Shown here piece by piece: positions 46,217-58,007 of a DNA stretch of 64,000 bases. The notes under the pieces were generated by a model. It saw nothing but the letters and a program-made list of their open reading frames with translations, had not been told where the DNA came from and made no database searches. Origin of the DNA: Przewalskia tangutica (Eukaryota > Streptophyta > Magnoliopsida > Solanales > Solanaceae). Numbering within the stretch: position 1 is the stretch's first letter; the number at the start of each line of letters is the position of its first letter. The position numbers were made by a program, and so were the translations under genes. The DNA lies in NCBI GenBank assembly GCA_029844215.1, contig CM056721.1, forward strand, positions 61,545,815 through 61,609,814, written 5' to 3'.

Positions 46217-47545
46217 TAGCTCAACCGGCCATCATACATAACATAAGCCCTACCGGCTTATCATACATAACATAAGCACTACCGGGTTATCATACAATAA
46301 ATAAGCAAGTTAAGAAATCCCCCTAACTTCTTATTAGTCTTATTCATATACACTCTCATTTTAGTTTACTTAAGGCACTAACATGTCATTATAAATCCGG
46401 AAATTTAACCCAAAGTACTACGTACTTCTATTCTTTTAAAATGACTCCTTTTCATATAAAACTTCCAAGATACTAATAACCGTAGTATCAAGTCATAACT
46501 ACATTTTAAGACAAGTCACAATACCTTTTTAGAAAATACATTTTCAGGCTTCTAAATCAAGTGATCGCTTTTTAAAACCTTAAGCAATTGATGCCTTTAA
46601 ATCAATTTGCCTTTCGTTATTTCAAGTCATTTAAAATACTTAAATTACTTAGAGTAAACCACTCTTTTTAACATTCCATAAAGCTATTATAACCAACTTC
46701 CCATAAAGCCGTTATACTAGCTTTATACTTTTGAAACTTACATACTTCTTTATAACCAAGAGACTTAAACTTTCTAACAAAACAAGTATCAACAATACTT
46801 TCAACATACTTAAAGTCTCTTAACTTTTGAAAACCAAGATATCCTTAATATTTAAACAAGAGAGTTAATTCCCTAACTCAATCAACTTGGACATTCTTAA
46901 AATAAGCCAAGGATATCAAATGGACCTAGATTGTCAAAATCTCAGACGTCTCACCGTACTATACATTTACAACTTATTCATGCTCAAGAGATAAGAAAGT
47001 TCCACATACCTCTTCGGTTTAATCCACTTGCTAAGTCCAATTCGCCGTACGTATTATGTCAACCTATAATGACCATAATACGTCTATTAACTTCTTACTT
47101 CAAACGTAGAATATTCCAAGTGCAAAGTCACTAAATTCTACGGAAAATCGGACAGCACTTCCTTTGTTTCTACATACTTTGCCACCTTTTTCAAGGCCGA
47201 ATTCAATAACCAAACACGCCACATTTAAGGCTCAACAAAGTAGTTAACAACAGGGGATTACACGCTTAATCAAGACATGTAAAATTCCGCCCCACAATAA
47301 ATATCAAACTAGTCCAACATATAATGTCCATTCGGCAAAATAGGGACAACAATACAAATTCGTTTCCAATCCCTTTTCAATCCAAGTGGTTTAATATAAC
47401 ATGTTATCTAGCCACAATTGATTATAACTACTACAATCCTCAAGAAGGTAAATATGCGACGATTCTAATTATCGACCAAATTGTATTTCAATTTCAAATG
47501 GCTTAACATGTCATTTTCGGATTTGAGCTTCCAAATTTCCATAAC

Positions 47546-47621
47546 ACTTATCAATCTTCATAACACATATCACATGATCATTCACTTATCAATCATCATA
47601 ACACATATCACATGATCATTT
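47546..47621. repeat. 38-bp tandem duplication private to one LTR
   Basis: The unit starting ACTTATCAATC and ending ATGATCATT is present twice here and once at the matching place in the 3' LTR (from about 40438). The two copies differ at one base. It arose after insertion of C. Confidence 0.85.
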
Positions 47622-48589
47622 CTAACTTATAATAACATGGAATCTTCAATTACAAAAGTAAGATGAAGATTATTACCTCAATTAGCCCAAATATGATCCA
47701 AGATTACAAGTCGATCCTTAGCAACTTTAGCTCCTCCTTTCGACATTCCAATCCACTCCAAGCAACCTTTAGAAGCCTATGAAGAACTCCTCTTCAAGTT
47801 CCATCTTCAAAGTTGAATAACTACTTAGGTTTTCGCCTTGCGACTAATACAATAACACCATTTTTCCGGGATCTTTCTATTGAGATACACTTACAATACC
47901 CTTAGGTACCTTGGTTTAAAGTATGGAGCTTATTGAACCAAAAATGAAAAATCTTCTTGTTCAACCCATAACAAACCCGAGAGCCCCCTCCCTTTGCACT
48001 CTAAGTTCTTGATTTATTTTCTAAGTGTAGAAGTCATCTTGCACTAGTAGGATGAATATATAACACAACCAAGGGCCTAGATCTAAACACTTGAATGGCT
48101 AGGATGAAGGATTTTTAAATATCAAGTCAAGTGGGCTTGTTGACTTGGTCAACAATGTCAAGCCTTGGCCTTTTCAAGACTAATTCATCTTTGCCTTGGT
48201 CACATGACCATTTTACCCTTGGTCCAATCGACCAAGACCATCCAAGGGGGGGTGACACGTGTCTCCCTCCCGTTCGTCGCAATATTTCGTTTTCCGACAA
48301 TTTCCATAATTCCGGTAAATTTTTACTCGTCTCAAATCTTAACACCTTTGAGTTCTTACGTGCGTTCTTATAAACATATCCTGGAATTCCGGGGTGTAAC
48401 AACAACATAGAAGCAGTCATGTCAAGTCAGGGACTCACGCTCTCAAAGTCATTACTCAAATATAACAATGGGTCTCACGCCCACAACATCAATCATGCCC
48501 GTGGAATTCCTTCCTCACTGCCGGCAGTCTATGATATAACAACACCAAGGAGTACACATGAACACCAGGTCCCACCTGTGTCATAAAAC

Positions 48590-49010
48590 CGTACGGGGCA
48601 AGTACGAAGGCATAGCTACCAGATCCAACCTGCATCATCAACTGACCGGGGCAAGTACGAAAGCCAGCTACCAGAACCTACCGTACCAACAATACTAAAT
48701 AACTATATCACGAAGCTGACCGGGGCAAGTACGATAACCTCTACCAGATCCTCCCTGCGCCACGTAGCTGACGGGGGCAAGTAACCAGGCTAACCACCAG
48801 ATCCTCCCTGCATCACGAAACTTCGTCCAAACACTGACTCGCGAAGCTGACACGTGGCAAGTGCGATAGCCTCTACCAGATCCACCTGCGCCACGTAGCT
48901 GACGGGAGCAAGTAACTAGGCTAACCACCAGATCACAACCGTAAGTCACGAGACTTCGCTGCGAAGCTGACACGTGGCAAGTGCGATAGGCCAACTACCA
49001 GTTACCAAAG
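48590..49010. repeat. Irregular GCTGAC..GGGGCAAGTACGA repeats in LTR D
   Basis: About seven diverged copies of a ~58-bp unit with GGCAAGTACGA or GGCAAGTGCGATAG and CTACCAGATCC. They replace the ~69-bp array that LTR F has in this LTR region. A related short run is visible at 60950-60990 in LTR K. Confidence 0.75.
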
Positions 49011-49520
49011 CCGAATCAGTAAAACCTCATGGAGAGCTAGTCCATGGAATAACAATAATGGTCACATGCCCCCGGAATCCCTCATCGGTGTAGACATGCC
49101 CATGTGACAATAATAATGGAAGCATACCCGTGGAATCTTCCGTCACTGCCGGTACGTCCAAGTAAGTTCACAACAAGGCAGTCGGCCCTCCATCGAGAGA
49201 CACGGTGGTATAGAAATACAATACTTGCACAACAAAAGCTATCACAACTAGCCTAGGCAAGTTCAACATACTTTTAGACTTTCATTAACATGTAAATTGA
49301 TTCACCATTTATATAACTCAAGTACTCCCATTTTGTGCCAACAATCTGGGTTTTAACCCTAAAGTACTACGTACATAAATTCTTTCAAAAAGATCCATCT
49401 CTTTTACAAAGGTCACACGATACCCGTAGTATCAAAATAGAGCACTATCTTTTTAAGTAAACCAAAACAATTACCATACTTTCTTTTTTAAACCAAATCA
49501 CTTCTCCCTTTAAAGTCAAG

Positions 49521-49535
49521 TTACCATTTTAAATC
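49521..49535. other. 15-bp target-site duplication of retroposon (left)
   Basis: TTACCATTTTAAATC, repeated exactly at 52106-52120 directly after the poly-A run. Confidence 0.9.
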
Positions 49536-52105
49536 AAGAGTTAGAGAGATGTTTCTCTCACTAGGCAAAAATGCTCTCAACATTTTTTCCTAGTTGCTCT
49601 TCTACGTCTTCCTTCTTCTATGATTTCCATCAACTGATATACTACACAGATTGTTCTTTGATCTATTCCATCCTACGTTGAAGTTTGTGTGTTCATTTCA
49701 CGCTCATTCTAATTGATTTGTTATAAAGTAAGGTATCTTCCTTATAGCCATGAGAAAGAATACAAAGATTTCAGCCAAAAGAATGAAAGAGATTATTTTG
49801 ATTGTTCAAGATTACAAGTTACAAGATATGAATTTGAAGTTTGCATTTCCGAGGGGGGCAGCTTCCGGCGATGGCCAGTTTGTATCTCTGAATATTGCGG
49901 AATATTCGGGACAGGCGGGTGTTGCTGGGTTACTAGCAGGCCAGGAGGGTGATCTTGGTGTGCAAGAGGGTCATGATGGTGGTCTTGGGTTGAGGAAGCA
50001 GCTCTTGGTTTCTCCCAACCTTCCGGTGGCAACCTCAGCTAGTGTTCCGGTTGAAAAGCTTCACTATGGGGGGTTTACGGGTCTTGACGGATTTCCCAGG
50101 TCAAATGCGGGAAAGGTGGGTGGTCACGGGTTGCAGGAGGGTCGTGATGGTGATAAAGGGTTGTGGTTGAAACCCTTGGTTCACCGTTCAATTGTCTTTG
50201 AGTCCAAGGGAGCTTTTCCGCAGCTCCAAGTCGGAAAGGCTGCTGCAATTCCGGGTCTTGATGGTGATCCCGGGTCAAAAGTGGGTATGGAGGGTGGACC
50301 CGGGGTGCTGGAAGGTGGTGTTGATGTTCAGGGTTTGAGGCTTGAATCCTTGGACCTCCGATCCTTGGTTTCTGAGTGCGAAGAGTTTTTTCGGCGGCCA
50401 CTTTGGATGCCAAGGGGTCAACGGGACTCGAGGTTAGTCACGGGTTGACTGCGGGTCAGGTGGGTGGGAATGGGTCTTGGGGAAAGTCCATGGACCACCA
50501 GCCTTTAGTGGTTGACTCCGAGAACTTTTCATTTCCAATTGTCCTTGGAAATGCTAAGGTTGTGGAAGCCGAGGGGTTTTTTAGCCTAAAGAGGTCTAGA
50601 AATTTGATACATTCTTTTGTTGCGGATGTCAATGGCACACCTCATTCTCTATGTGCTACAAATTTAATTGCTGAGAGAACCAAGGAAACATCTCATTCAA
50701 TGGGACATCAAAACTTGAAAAGGGTAAGAACCGAAGAGTCATCTCTCCTAATGAATTCAAAGGTCACGGAAACCAAAGGGGCAGCTCGTCAAAAGAGGTC
50801 TAGAAACTTGATGGCTACGGGATTCGAAGGGGCTTCTCTTCAAACGACTTTTGACACTGGTTGGTCTCCGGATCTTGATAGAGATCCGGGTCAAAGGTGG
50901 GTATGGTGGGGGGTCCCGGGATGCTAGAGGGTCGTGATAGTGGTCATGGGTTGTGGATGGAATCCATGGGTCACGGTATGGAGGGTAATCTTATGAAGGA
51001 TAAAGGTGTGGCTTTTTGTTGTTTTCCGACCGCAACATGGAGGTCGGAGATGAAACGGGTCTTGTGGATGATCCAGGGTCGATGGCGGGTCAGGACGGTG
51101 GTCATGGGTCAGTGTTCATGTCCACGAGGCATCAGTCTAAGGTTGGTGAAGCCGTTGGGACTTCTTTTCCCAAGGACATTGAGAAGGCAGATGTTGCAGT
51201 TTCCGAAGCCCCACCCCTTCTCGTGGGAATGTCGGGTCACATGGGTGGGCATGGATTAATGGAGGATCAAGAGGATGGTTCCGGGTCGAAGGAGGGTCAG
51301 AGGGGTAGTCATGGGTTGCTGATTGGTCACGTTGGTGTTCGTGGGGCATGACTGCAGCCTAAGGGTCTTCAATTAAAGTTTGTAGAGACCGATGTTGGTT
51401 CATTTCCCATGGTTCTTGGTAGTATGAATCGTGTGGAAGTCGAACAACCTACCCTTCTAACGAGACCTGGTTTTTCGGGGCATTTAATTGCTGAGAAAAC
51501 CAAGGAAGCATCTCATTCTATGAGACATCGAAAATTGATAAGGGTGAGAACCGATGAGTCACCCATTCTATTGAATTCAAAGGTTGCGGAAACCAAAGGG
51601 GCAACTCGTCAAAAGAGGCTTGGAAACTTGATGGCTACGGGATTCGAAAAGACTACTCTTCAATCAAGTCTTGGAAGATCAACTTATGTGGAAATCGAAG
51701 GGACACTCTTTGCCAAATCGCCTAAGATCTCACAATTGGTCTCGGCCATTGGAGCATTCAATGCCAAACGACTTAAGCCATTTTTGGGAATCTTTCCCAA
51801 TAGTGCACTACTCTTGAATTCCCCAACAAATGCATCTAATGCACGTACTAAGCGTGCAAGGAGTTTCAATTCAATATAGGAAAATTAAGCAGGAATCGTT
51901 ACAAGTCCTTGTCTAGAATCAGAAGGACTTAAAACTACTATGATCTTATCCCCTCTTGTAATGGCACCTTTGAGTGACCACTGCACCCCTCCCCCATTTC
52001 TTGTTTGCTTAAACGTTGAGGATTGAGAACCCTCAATGACTGATTGTAGCCATCTTTATTTCCGTTATTAGTAATAATATTTGCATTTACCTAAAAAAAA
52101 AAAAA
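49536..52105 (+). mobile_element. Non-LTR retroposon without reverse transcriptase (2.57 kb)
   Basis: Inserted into solo LTR D. Hallmarks of target-primed reverse transcription: 15-bp direct duplication, 13-A tail (52093-52105), AATAAT-type signal just before it, and a 6-bp hairpin (TTGAGG / CCTCAA) at 52016-52036. It has a 5' untranslated part (49536-49749), a long but broken coding trace (49750-51879) and a 3' untranslated part. I see no endonuclease or reverse transcriptase. It may be a non-autonomous LINE derivative or a processed copy of an unrecognised gene. Confidence 0.85.
49750..51879 (+). pseudogene. Unknown Gly-rich repeat protein, broken frame (~710 codons)
   Basis: Not recognised. 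The trace starts at ATG 49750 (MRKNTKISAKRMKEI, basic) and runs in one frame to about 50400, a second to about 50890, a third to about 51010, then a fourth stretch to TAA/TAG-equivalent at 51877-51879 with one TGA at 51349-51351. Glycine-rich units of about 50 residues (GHGLQEGRDG, GGPGVLEGG, GHGLWMES types) recur six or seven times. A second module (TKEASHSM, VRTDES, LNSKV, ETKGATRQKR, NLMATGFE) occurs twice, at about 50664-50850 and 51481-51665. The C-terminus is basic (NARTKRARSFNSI). Alternatives: an ORF1-type RNA-binding protein of a LINE, or a host gene retrocopy. Confidence 0.6.
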
Positions 52106-53952
52106 TTACCATTTTAAATCCAATAATAAAACCATTCTTTTGTTTTCATAAAGTCGTTATAACTAACTTTCCATAAAGCTATTATAACACTTTATGTTTT
52201 AAACCAATTTAAGACAAAACCATGCCTTTCTTCTAAACCAAAAACTCTTCAATTCCTCAAGTCTCTTTTCTTTTAGAAATCAAGTTCCTTACTGTGGAAT
52301 TTAAGAAAAATCAATACTTGTTATTAATGATCTTATTAAAGCAGCCATGATCTAGGAAATGTAATACCATTTTGTCTTATCTTAGCTTCTATGCAGATGG
52401 AGGTTTCTACTTGTTTTAAGTTAATTATTAGTCATTACATTTTCCTTGATTAACGCTGCAATGGCTTGTTCGATACTCATTCCCCTTTCCGAAATCAATA
52501 TAACATTATTATTAAAAACCAAGTACTCATTACTCACGAATGAGGTTTCACAACTTTCCACACAATTCAAGTTCTTCACATATCAAATAAAGTCAAATAT
52601 AAGTCAAGTCTCTTATCTTTTTAAAAAATCAATAAACCATTTTTTTACCTACATAAAGTTGTTATAATTAACTTCCCATAAAGCCATTATAACACTTTAT
52701 GTTTTAAACCAACCAAATTCGTTTAGCACACGTACGTCTACCGTACTACATAGTTTACAACCATCATGCTAGAAAGGATAGGAAGAGGTTCACATACCTC
52801 GCGACGATTATCGACAATTAGCAAAACGCTCCAAAGTACTATAACCTTGCTAGCCCTTTTCCACCCTTCAAGTAGAATATGTTACTCGTAGAACTTCAAC
52901 CTATAATGGCCATGAAACATCTATTAACCTCTAGATCTCTTCGTAGGATATTTCTAAGAACAAGGTTCCATATCCTACGGAAAAATTCGGCAGCACCTCC
53001 CCCGTTTCTACTCAATTTTCCACCTTTATCAAGGCCCGATAATAGTAACCAACATGCCATAAATAAGGCGCAATAATTCTGAAATTTAAAGAAGGGGATC
53101 ACACGCCCAAACGGAACGCGATTAACAATCTCTCCTTAACAACAACAATAATTAAAGAAGGGGATAACACGCCCAAACGGAACGCGATTAACAATCTCTC
53201 CTTAACAACAATAATAATTAAAGAAGGGGATAACACGACCAAACGGAACACGATTAACAATCTCTCCTTAACAACAATAATAATTAAAGAAGGGGATAAC
53301 ACGCCCAAACGGAATGCGATTAACAATCTCTCCTTAATAACAATAATAATTAAAGAAGGGTATCACACGCCCAAACGGAACGCGATTTAACAATCTTCCC
53401 CTTAACAACAATGTAAATACAATCCAAAGTAAATACAGTCCTTAAGTTGGGGTCCTTGGCCAACTTTTACAATTTTACTTATCCAATTTACTTCATTAGT
53501 CTTCCAACTTATATTCCAATCTTAATATAAGTTATAGTTTCTTTGTTGTTAACTTCTTAGTCAAGTAATGGATACATTTTTACCATTTTAATGGCTAATA
53601 TGTCAATTCTCCTTTTAACATCTTAACAAGATCCAAATCTTTCCTTATGTCTCATACTTGATAATGTACTTCCAGTATATGTATAATATCCATATATACA
53701 TAATAATCAACTTCACAAAGAGGTTAAGGTTCATTACCTCAAAATAGCCCAAAAATATCCAAGAACTTAAAGTCGCTCCTAAGCAAGTTTTAGCTCCAAA
53801 TCTTTGTGTTCCAAACCACCACAAGTTACCCTTAGAAGTTCCTAACCAACTTCTATTCAAGAATTAACTCCAAAAAGTGAAGAACACTAATGTTCCAATT
53901 TCTCCAACTCACGGCCAAGGGGGGGGGGGATTTTGGGCTAGGGGTGTGAAAT
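52106..53952 (-). repeat. Solo LTR D, piece 3
   Basis: After the retroposon's right duplication, matches LTR F from about 24110 to 25883, including the five-unit 66-bp array. Ends in GTGTGAAAT, whose last five bases are the duplication of solo LTR I. Confidence 0.88.
53089..53410. repeat. Five-copy 66-bp tandem array (LTR D)
   Basis: Same unit as 8234-8563 and 24995-25325, but all five copies carry the GGAACGCGATTAACAATC variant, unlike F's mixture. The minus-strand frame at 53099-53326 is a by-product of the repeat. Confidence 0.88.
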
Positions 53953-56900
53953 TGTCACGACCCGAACCCGGGCCCGTGACTGGTGCCTTACCCGGGCACC
54001 CAAGTAGCCATACATCAGAGTAATCAGCGGAACATAAAACAAGACATGAAAATATTATGCGAAGAAACGATGTCGAGAAAACTTGCCTTTCGGCATATAT
54101 ATAAATCAATTTAAAACCGAACAGTTACATCCTTTTTACAACTCTGCCCACAACAGTACTACAGACCTCTAAGAATGATACGACAACAATGGCGGGACAG
54201 GGCCCCGCCATACCCCTGAATGTAAGTACCTACAACGGGGACTATACCATGATAAGCCTCGGAGAAACGGAGCTTCCATACTGTTGGCTGTGACCCTAAG
54301 AGCGAGGATCAACAACGGTGTACCTCTACTGCGGCATGAACGCAGCCCGAAGAGGTCGATAACAGTACCAAGTATGTGAAAGCGTAAAATCTTGAAATGA
54401 AATCAAGTATCTAAAACCATTTGCAAATATAATCGCTTAAATCGCATATAGTGCAACATAAACAAGAGCAAAGCAGATATCAGAATCGTCTTTTCTAGGC
54501 GCGAATGATCGAAGCAAGGCGATAATCGCCCATAGTATCATTATGCGTGCCTAATCACGACTCCGCAGATTCGCATAAAGTCACACTGCACCGCATGAGG
54601 TATTCTCGCGTGGGGTAGCCAACCCCGGTACCTCTCGACTCCGCGGTCGCATAGTCTCAATAGACGCGTAGTCCCACGGACCGCGTAGGGCATCCCACAT
54701 CGGGCTAAACACGGAATGATCAATCTCGAGCATACCGCTCGCATAGTCTCATGACCGCATAGGCCGTATAGACCGCGTCAAGGGTGGCAAGCCCTCGGTA
54801 TAATAAGTCGAGGGTATGTGATACAATAACGAGATAACGGGCTTAACGTTTAACAACGTAAGCACAACAAGAATGACCCCCTTACACAACAATCACAAGA
54901 TACTAACACACGTAGCATCCTAACATGTTTACTTATCATATCAACAAGAAAATATTACAAGGCTATCACAAACCAACACAATCAAGTTATTCACACAAGG
55001 TACTTTATGCTAACAAGTTCGGGTATCTATCCCCAAAGTACTTCATACATTAACTCTTTAAAAGATCCGTTTCTTTCACAGAAGTCACACAATACCCGTA
55101 GTATAAAACAGAGTGACTATCTTTTTAAGTAAACCAAAACACTTCCCTTTGTAAAATCAAGTAACAACATTATTTTCCAAACGTTCAAGTTTGCCTAATT
55201 TCAAATGTTCAAGTTTCTCATTTTCAAAAAGTTTCGTAGTTTCATAGTTTTAATCACTTAATGATATAATTCTCCTTTAAAACGATTTGAGAAACATATG
55301 TCTTATATGTGAGCAGGTTATTCTTGTTTATAACAATCTTATTACAGCAGCCATGATCTAGGAAATGTAATATCATTTTGTCTCATCTTAGCTTCTATGC
55401 AGATGGAGGTTTCTACTGGTTTTAATAATATATTAATTAGTCAGTACATTTCCCTTTATTAACGCTGCAGTGGTTTGTTCGATACTTATTCTGATTTCCG
55501 AAATCAGTAAAACATTATTGCTTTAAAAAAACCAAGTACTCATTTCTCACGAATGAGGTTTCACACAAAATTCATATTAATTCATTTAAGTCAAGTCTCT
55601 TATCTTTTAAGATCAAGTCTCTTAACTTCTAAAATCAGTAAGCCATTCTCTTTACCTCTCTTAAGACGTTATACCTAACTTCCCATAAAGCTAGTATAAC
55701 TCTTATGTTTTCAAACCAAGTATTACTCTTCTTTCAAAAAGGTTTCTTAACTCTTTTGACATACTTCAAGTTTCTTATTATTCAGGCTTAAGTCAAAAGA
55801 CATTGCCGTATAACTACGTTCAGTTAACACACGTACGTCTACCGTACTATATATACTTTTCAAATACTTCAAGATTCTTATTATTCAGGCTTAAGTCAAA
55901 AGACATTGCCACACGTACGTCTACCGTACCATATATATATTCTTTTTAAAATACTTCATGCTCAAGAGTATAGGAAGAATCACATACCTCGCGACGATTA
56001 TCGACTATTAGCAAAACGCTCCACGGCTATAACCCGGCTAGCCTTGTCCACCTTTTTAAGTAGCACATGCTACTCACAGAACATTCAACCTATAAAGGTT
56101 ATACAGTCTATCAATGTCTAGACTACTCTGTAGATTAAATCTATATACAAGATTCTACGGAAAATTTGGGCAGCCCTTCCCTACCCATCAAACTTCACAA
56201 GTCTACTGTAAATACCGTCCTATGTAAGTACAGTTCAATACTCTTCTTATATACTTTCTTTGTATATAACTTATACATTAATTCTTATACTTCAATAGTA
56301 TGCAAACTCAATTACAAAAGGGAGACAAGATATTTACCTCGATAAGCCCATAATTATCCAAGTTTAATGTCGATCCTGAGCAACGTTTAGCTCCTACTCC
56401 GGGTGCTCCAACCCGCTCCAAACATCCCTTAGAAGTTCTACGCAACTTCTTCTTAATACTCCAACCAACTATGGAGATTTTCCTTAGGGTTTCGTTTTTG
56501 TGACTGAAGGGACAAAAGGTAGTATTTCCGGGCTCTACGTATAGAGGTATCTTTGGAATACTACAAGGTATACGGCTAAGGTAATTTGGGTATAGTAACA
56601 ATACTTTGGAGAATATTTTCTACCAAGAGTGGGGGTATTTATACGAGACAACACCACAAGGGGGGGGGGTTGTACCCCTCGGCCAACCCCACTAGGAGGG
56701 GGGGAAAACTCTCGGCCAAGGGGCCTCACCAAGGGGGGAGGGGGAGGCTAGGACGAGAACTCAACAAGAGAGGGGGGGAGGATTTTTAGACTTAGGAAAG
56801 TTTTTGGATGAAGAAGTCTTCAAAGGGGGAGGGGTATTTATAGGGAAATCAAGGGCCATGATCTAGCCAAGTGGGGGGCAAGTGGAGGGCCAAGATGTGC

Positions 56901-57240
56901 CCAAGTGCCCCCTAGTCCCTACTCCTTAAAACCCTCACAAATATCCTACCAACTATTGACCTTCCAATCGTCCACTTTACCGCCCCAAACTTCCGCCAAT
57001 GAGAGGGTGCCAAGTGTTGCCCCCTCGTTGGTCCAAAATGTTTCGTCTCTCGGAAAAATCCGCAAAAATTAAAAATGACATAGCCGGAATTTTCCCTTCG
57101 CAAGTTGTCTAAAACGTTTCGTCGAAAAACGACTCTAATCGGGGGTTGTGCACAAAATAAAATCGGCCAAGCCTACTTTAAGCTTCTAACTATTCTACGT
57201 ACGTCCTCACGTACATACTCTGGAAATACGGGGTATAACA
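53953..57240 (-). mobile_element. Solo LTR I (3.29 kb)
   Basis: TGTCACGACCCG to GGGGTATAACA with GAAAT on both sides (53948-53952, 57241-57245). No interior. The undisturbed site GTGTGAAATCTTGTC is present in F (9116-9130 and 25877-25891) and in G (27117-27131). It resembles LTRs A and K. It carries two sense TATAAATA boxes about 200 bp apart. Confidence 0.92.
56636..56842 (-). promoter_or_regulatory. Paired TATA boxes in solo LTR I
   Basis: Sense TATAAATA at 56636-56643 and again at 56835-56842, each preceded in sense by similar flanks and followed by a C-rich run. LTR K has the equivalent pair (63122-63129 and 63316-63323), while A keeps only the one nearer the LTR end. Confidence 0.45.
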
Positions 57241-57838
57241 GAAATCTTGTCTAACTCTTGGTTACTAATCTTCCTAATACATTAAGGAAGAACACTTAGA
57301 AGTTTAAGAATTTTTGGACAACAATTGCTCAAAGATTGAGGCTTTGGACGAGAACAACAAGAAAAGGGAGAAAATATTTTCAAGTCTTGAAATGTTCTAA
57401 GTGTGGAAGATTTCATCAACTAGAGGTGTTTATATAGGACAACCAAGGGCTAGGATTGAAACATGTGTATGGTTTAGATTGTTTGTGTAGGTTCCTTTCT
57501 CCACTTGTCCCACAAATGCCATGCAAGACTTTGACCATTTGACTAGCCCACTTTGTCTTGAAAAATCGTCCACTATGCCATGCAAATGCCATGCAAGACT
57601 TTGTCCACTTGTCTTTCCCACTTGGGGTGACACATGTCGCCCTCCTATTGGTCCAAAATATTTTATCTCCCGGAAAAATTCCATAATTGAATAAAATATC
57701 GAAAACGTAAAATTTCCTTCACAAGGTTCGAAAATATTTTCCGTCGGAAAACAATTTTTTTCCTCCTTTTCAATTTATAATGTCATATACTCGTACGTAC
57801 GTCCTCACATACATACTCTGGAAATACGGGGTATAACA
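57241..57838 (-). repeat. Solo LTR D, piece 4 (end)
   Basis: Continues from CTTGTCTAACTCTTGG as in LTR G (27124 on) to the LTR end GGGGTATAACA. Followed by the right CCTTC duplication. Confidence 0.9.
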
Positions 57839-57948
57839 CCTTCCGTGAAATATACATAACCAAAAAAATAGTTACATCTTTGTTCTTACAACCCAATCCA
57901 CAAGATATGACTACAGACCTCTAAGAATAACAACTGTGACGGGACATG
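57839..57948 (-). repeat. Element E, 5' LTR, continuation
   Basis: CCTTCCGTGAAATATAC continues the sequence interrupted at 37716, as shown by uninterrupted LTR C at 45455-45550. It breaks off at GACGGGACATG where a new LTR start appears. Confidence 0.8.
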
Positions 57949-58007
57949 TGTCACGACCCAACCCCGGGCCCGCGACTGGTGCCCTACTGCGCGCACCACA
58001 GATATCT
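57949..58007 (-). repeat. LTR J, first 59 bases
   Basis: A TGTCACGACCCAACCCCGGG start, inserted in E's LTR and itself cut after 59 bases by another LTR start. Its remainder must lie right of the window or be lost. Confidence 0.6.

Larger units (their letters stand above)
38221..48401 (-). mobile_element. Element C, complete but non-autonomous LTR element (10.2 kb)
   Basis: LTR 38221-41253, interior 41254-45314, LTR 45315-48401, flanked by ACAAC (38216-38220 and 48402-48406). The LTRs are very similar to each other. The interior carries integrase and RNase H remnants and a protease trace but no reverse transcriptase motif, and is colinear with element B. Primer site, leader hairpin, polypurine tract and inverted repeat are all present. 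It lies within solo LTR D. Confidence 0.92.
45315..48401 (-). repeat. Element C, 5' LTR (3.09 kb)
   Basis: TGTTACGACCC to GGGGTGTAACA. It carries a 7-bp hairpin (GGTGCCC, loop TACCT, GGGCACC) at 45344-45362 near the U5 end, two GGGACTATTTCACCCG units at 45922-46055, three GGTATAACG units at 46073-46216, and a 38-bp tandem duplication at 47546-47621 that is absent from the other LTR. Confidence 0.92.
48402..49535 (-). repeat. Solo LTR D, piece 2
   Basis: The first five bases are C's right target duplication ACAAC. It then continues LTR F from about 22911 (AAGCAGTCATGTCAAGTCAG). The last 15 bases (49521-49535) are the left duplication of the non-LTR retroposon. Confidence 0.88.
37717..57838 (-). 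mobile_element. Solo LTR D, broken into four pieces by later insertions
   Basis: Starts TGTCACGACCCG at 37717, ends GGGGTATAACA at 57838, with CCTTC at 37712-37716 and 57839-57843 as target duplication. Its own sequence is 37717-38220, 48407-49535, 52121-53952 and 57246-57838, about 4.06 kb in total, close to LTR F (4.1 kb), with which it aligns piece by piece. No interior belongs to it, so it is a solo LTR left after recombination. Confidence 0.9.
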
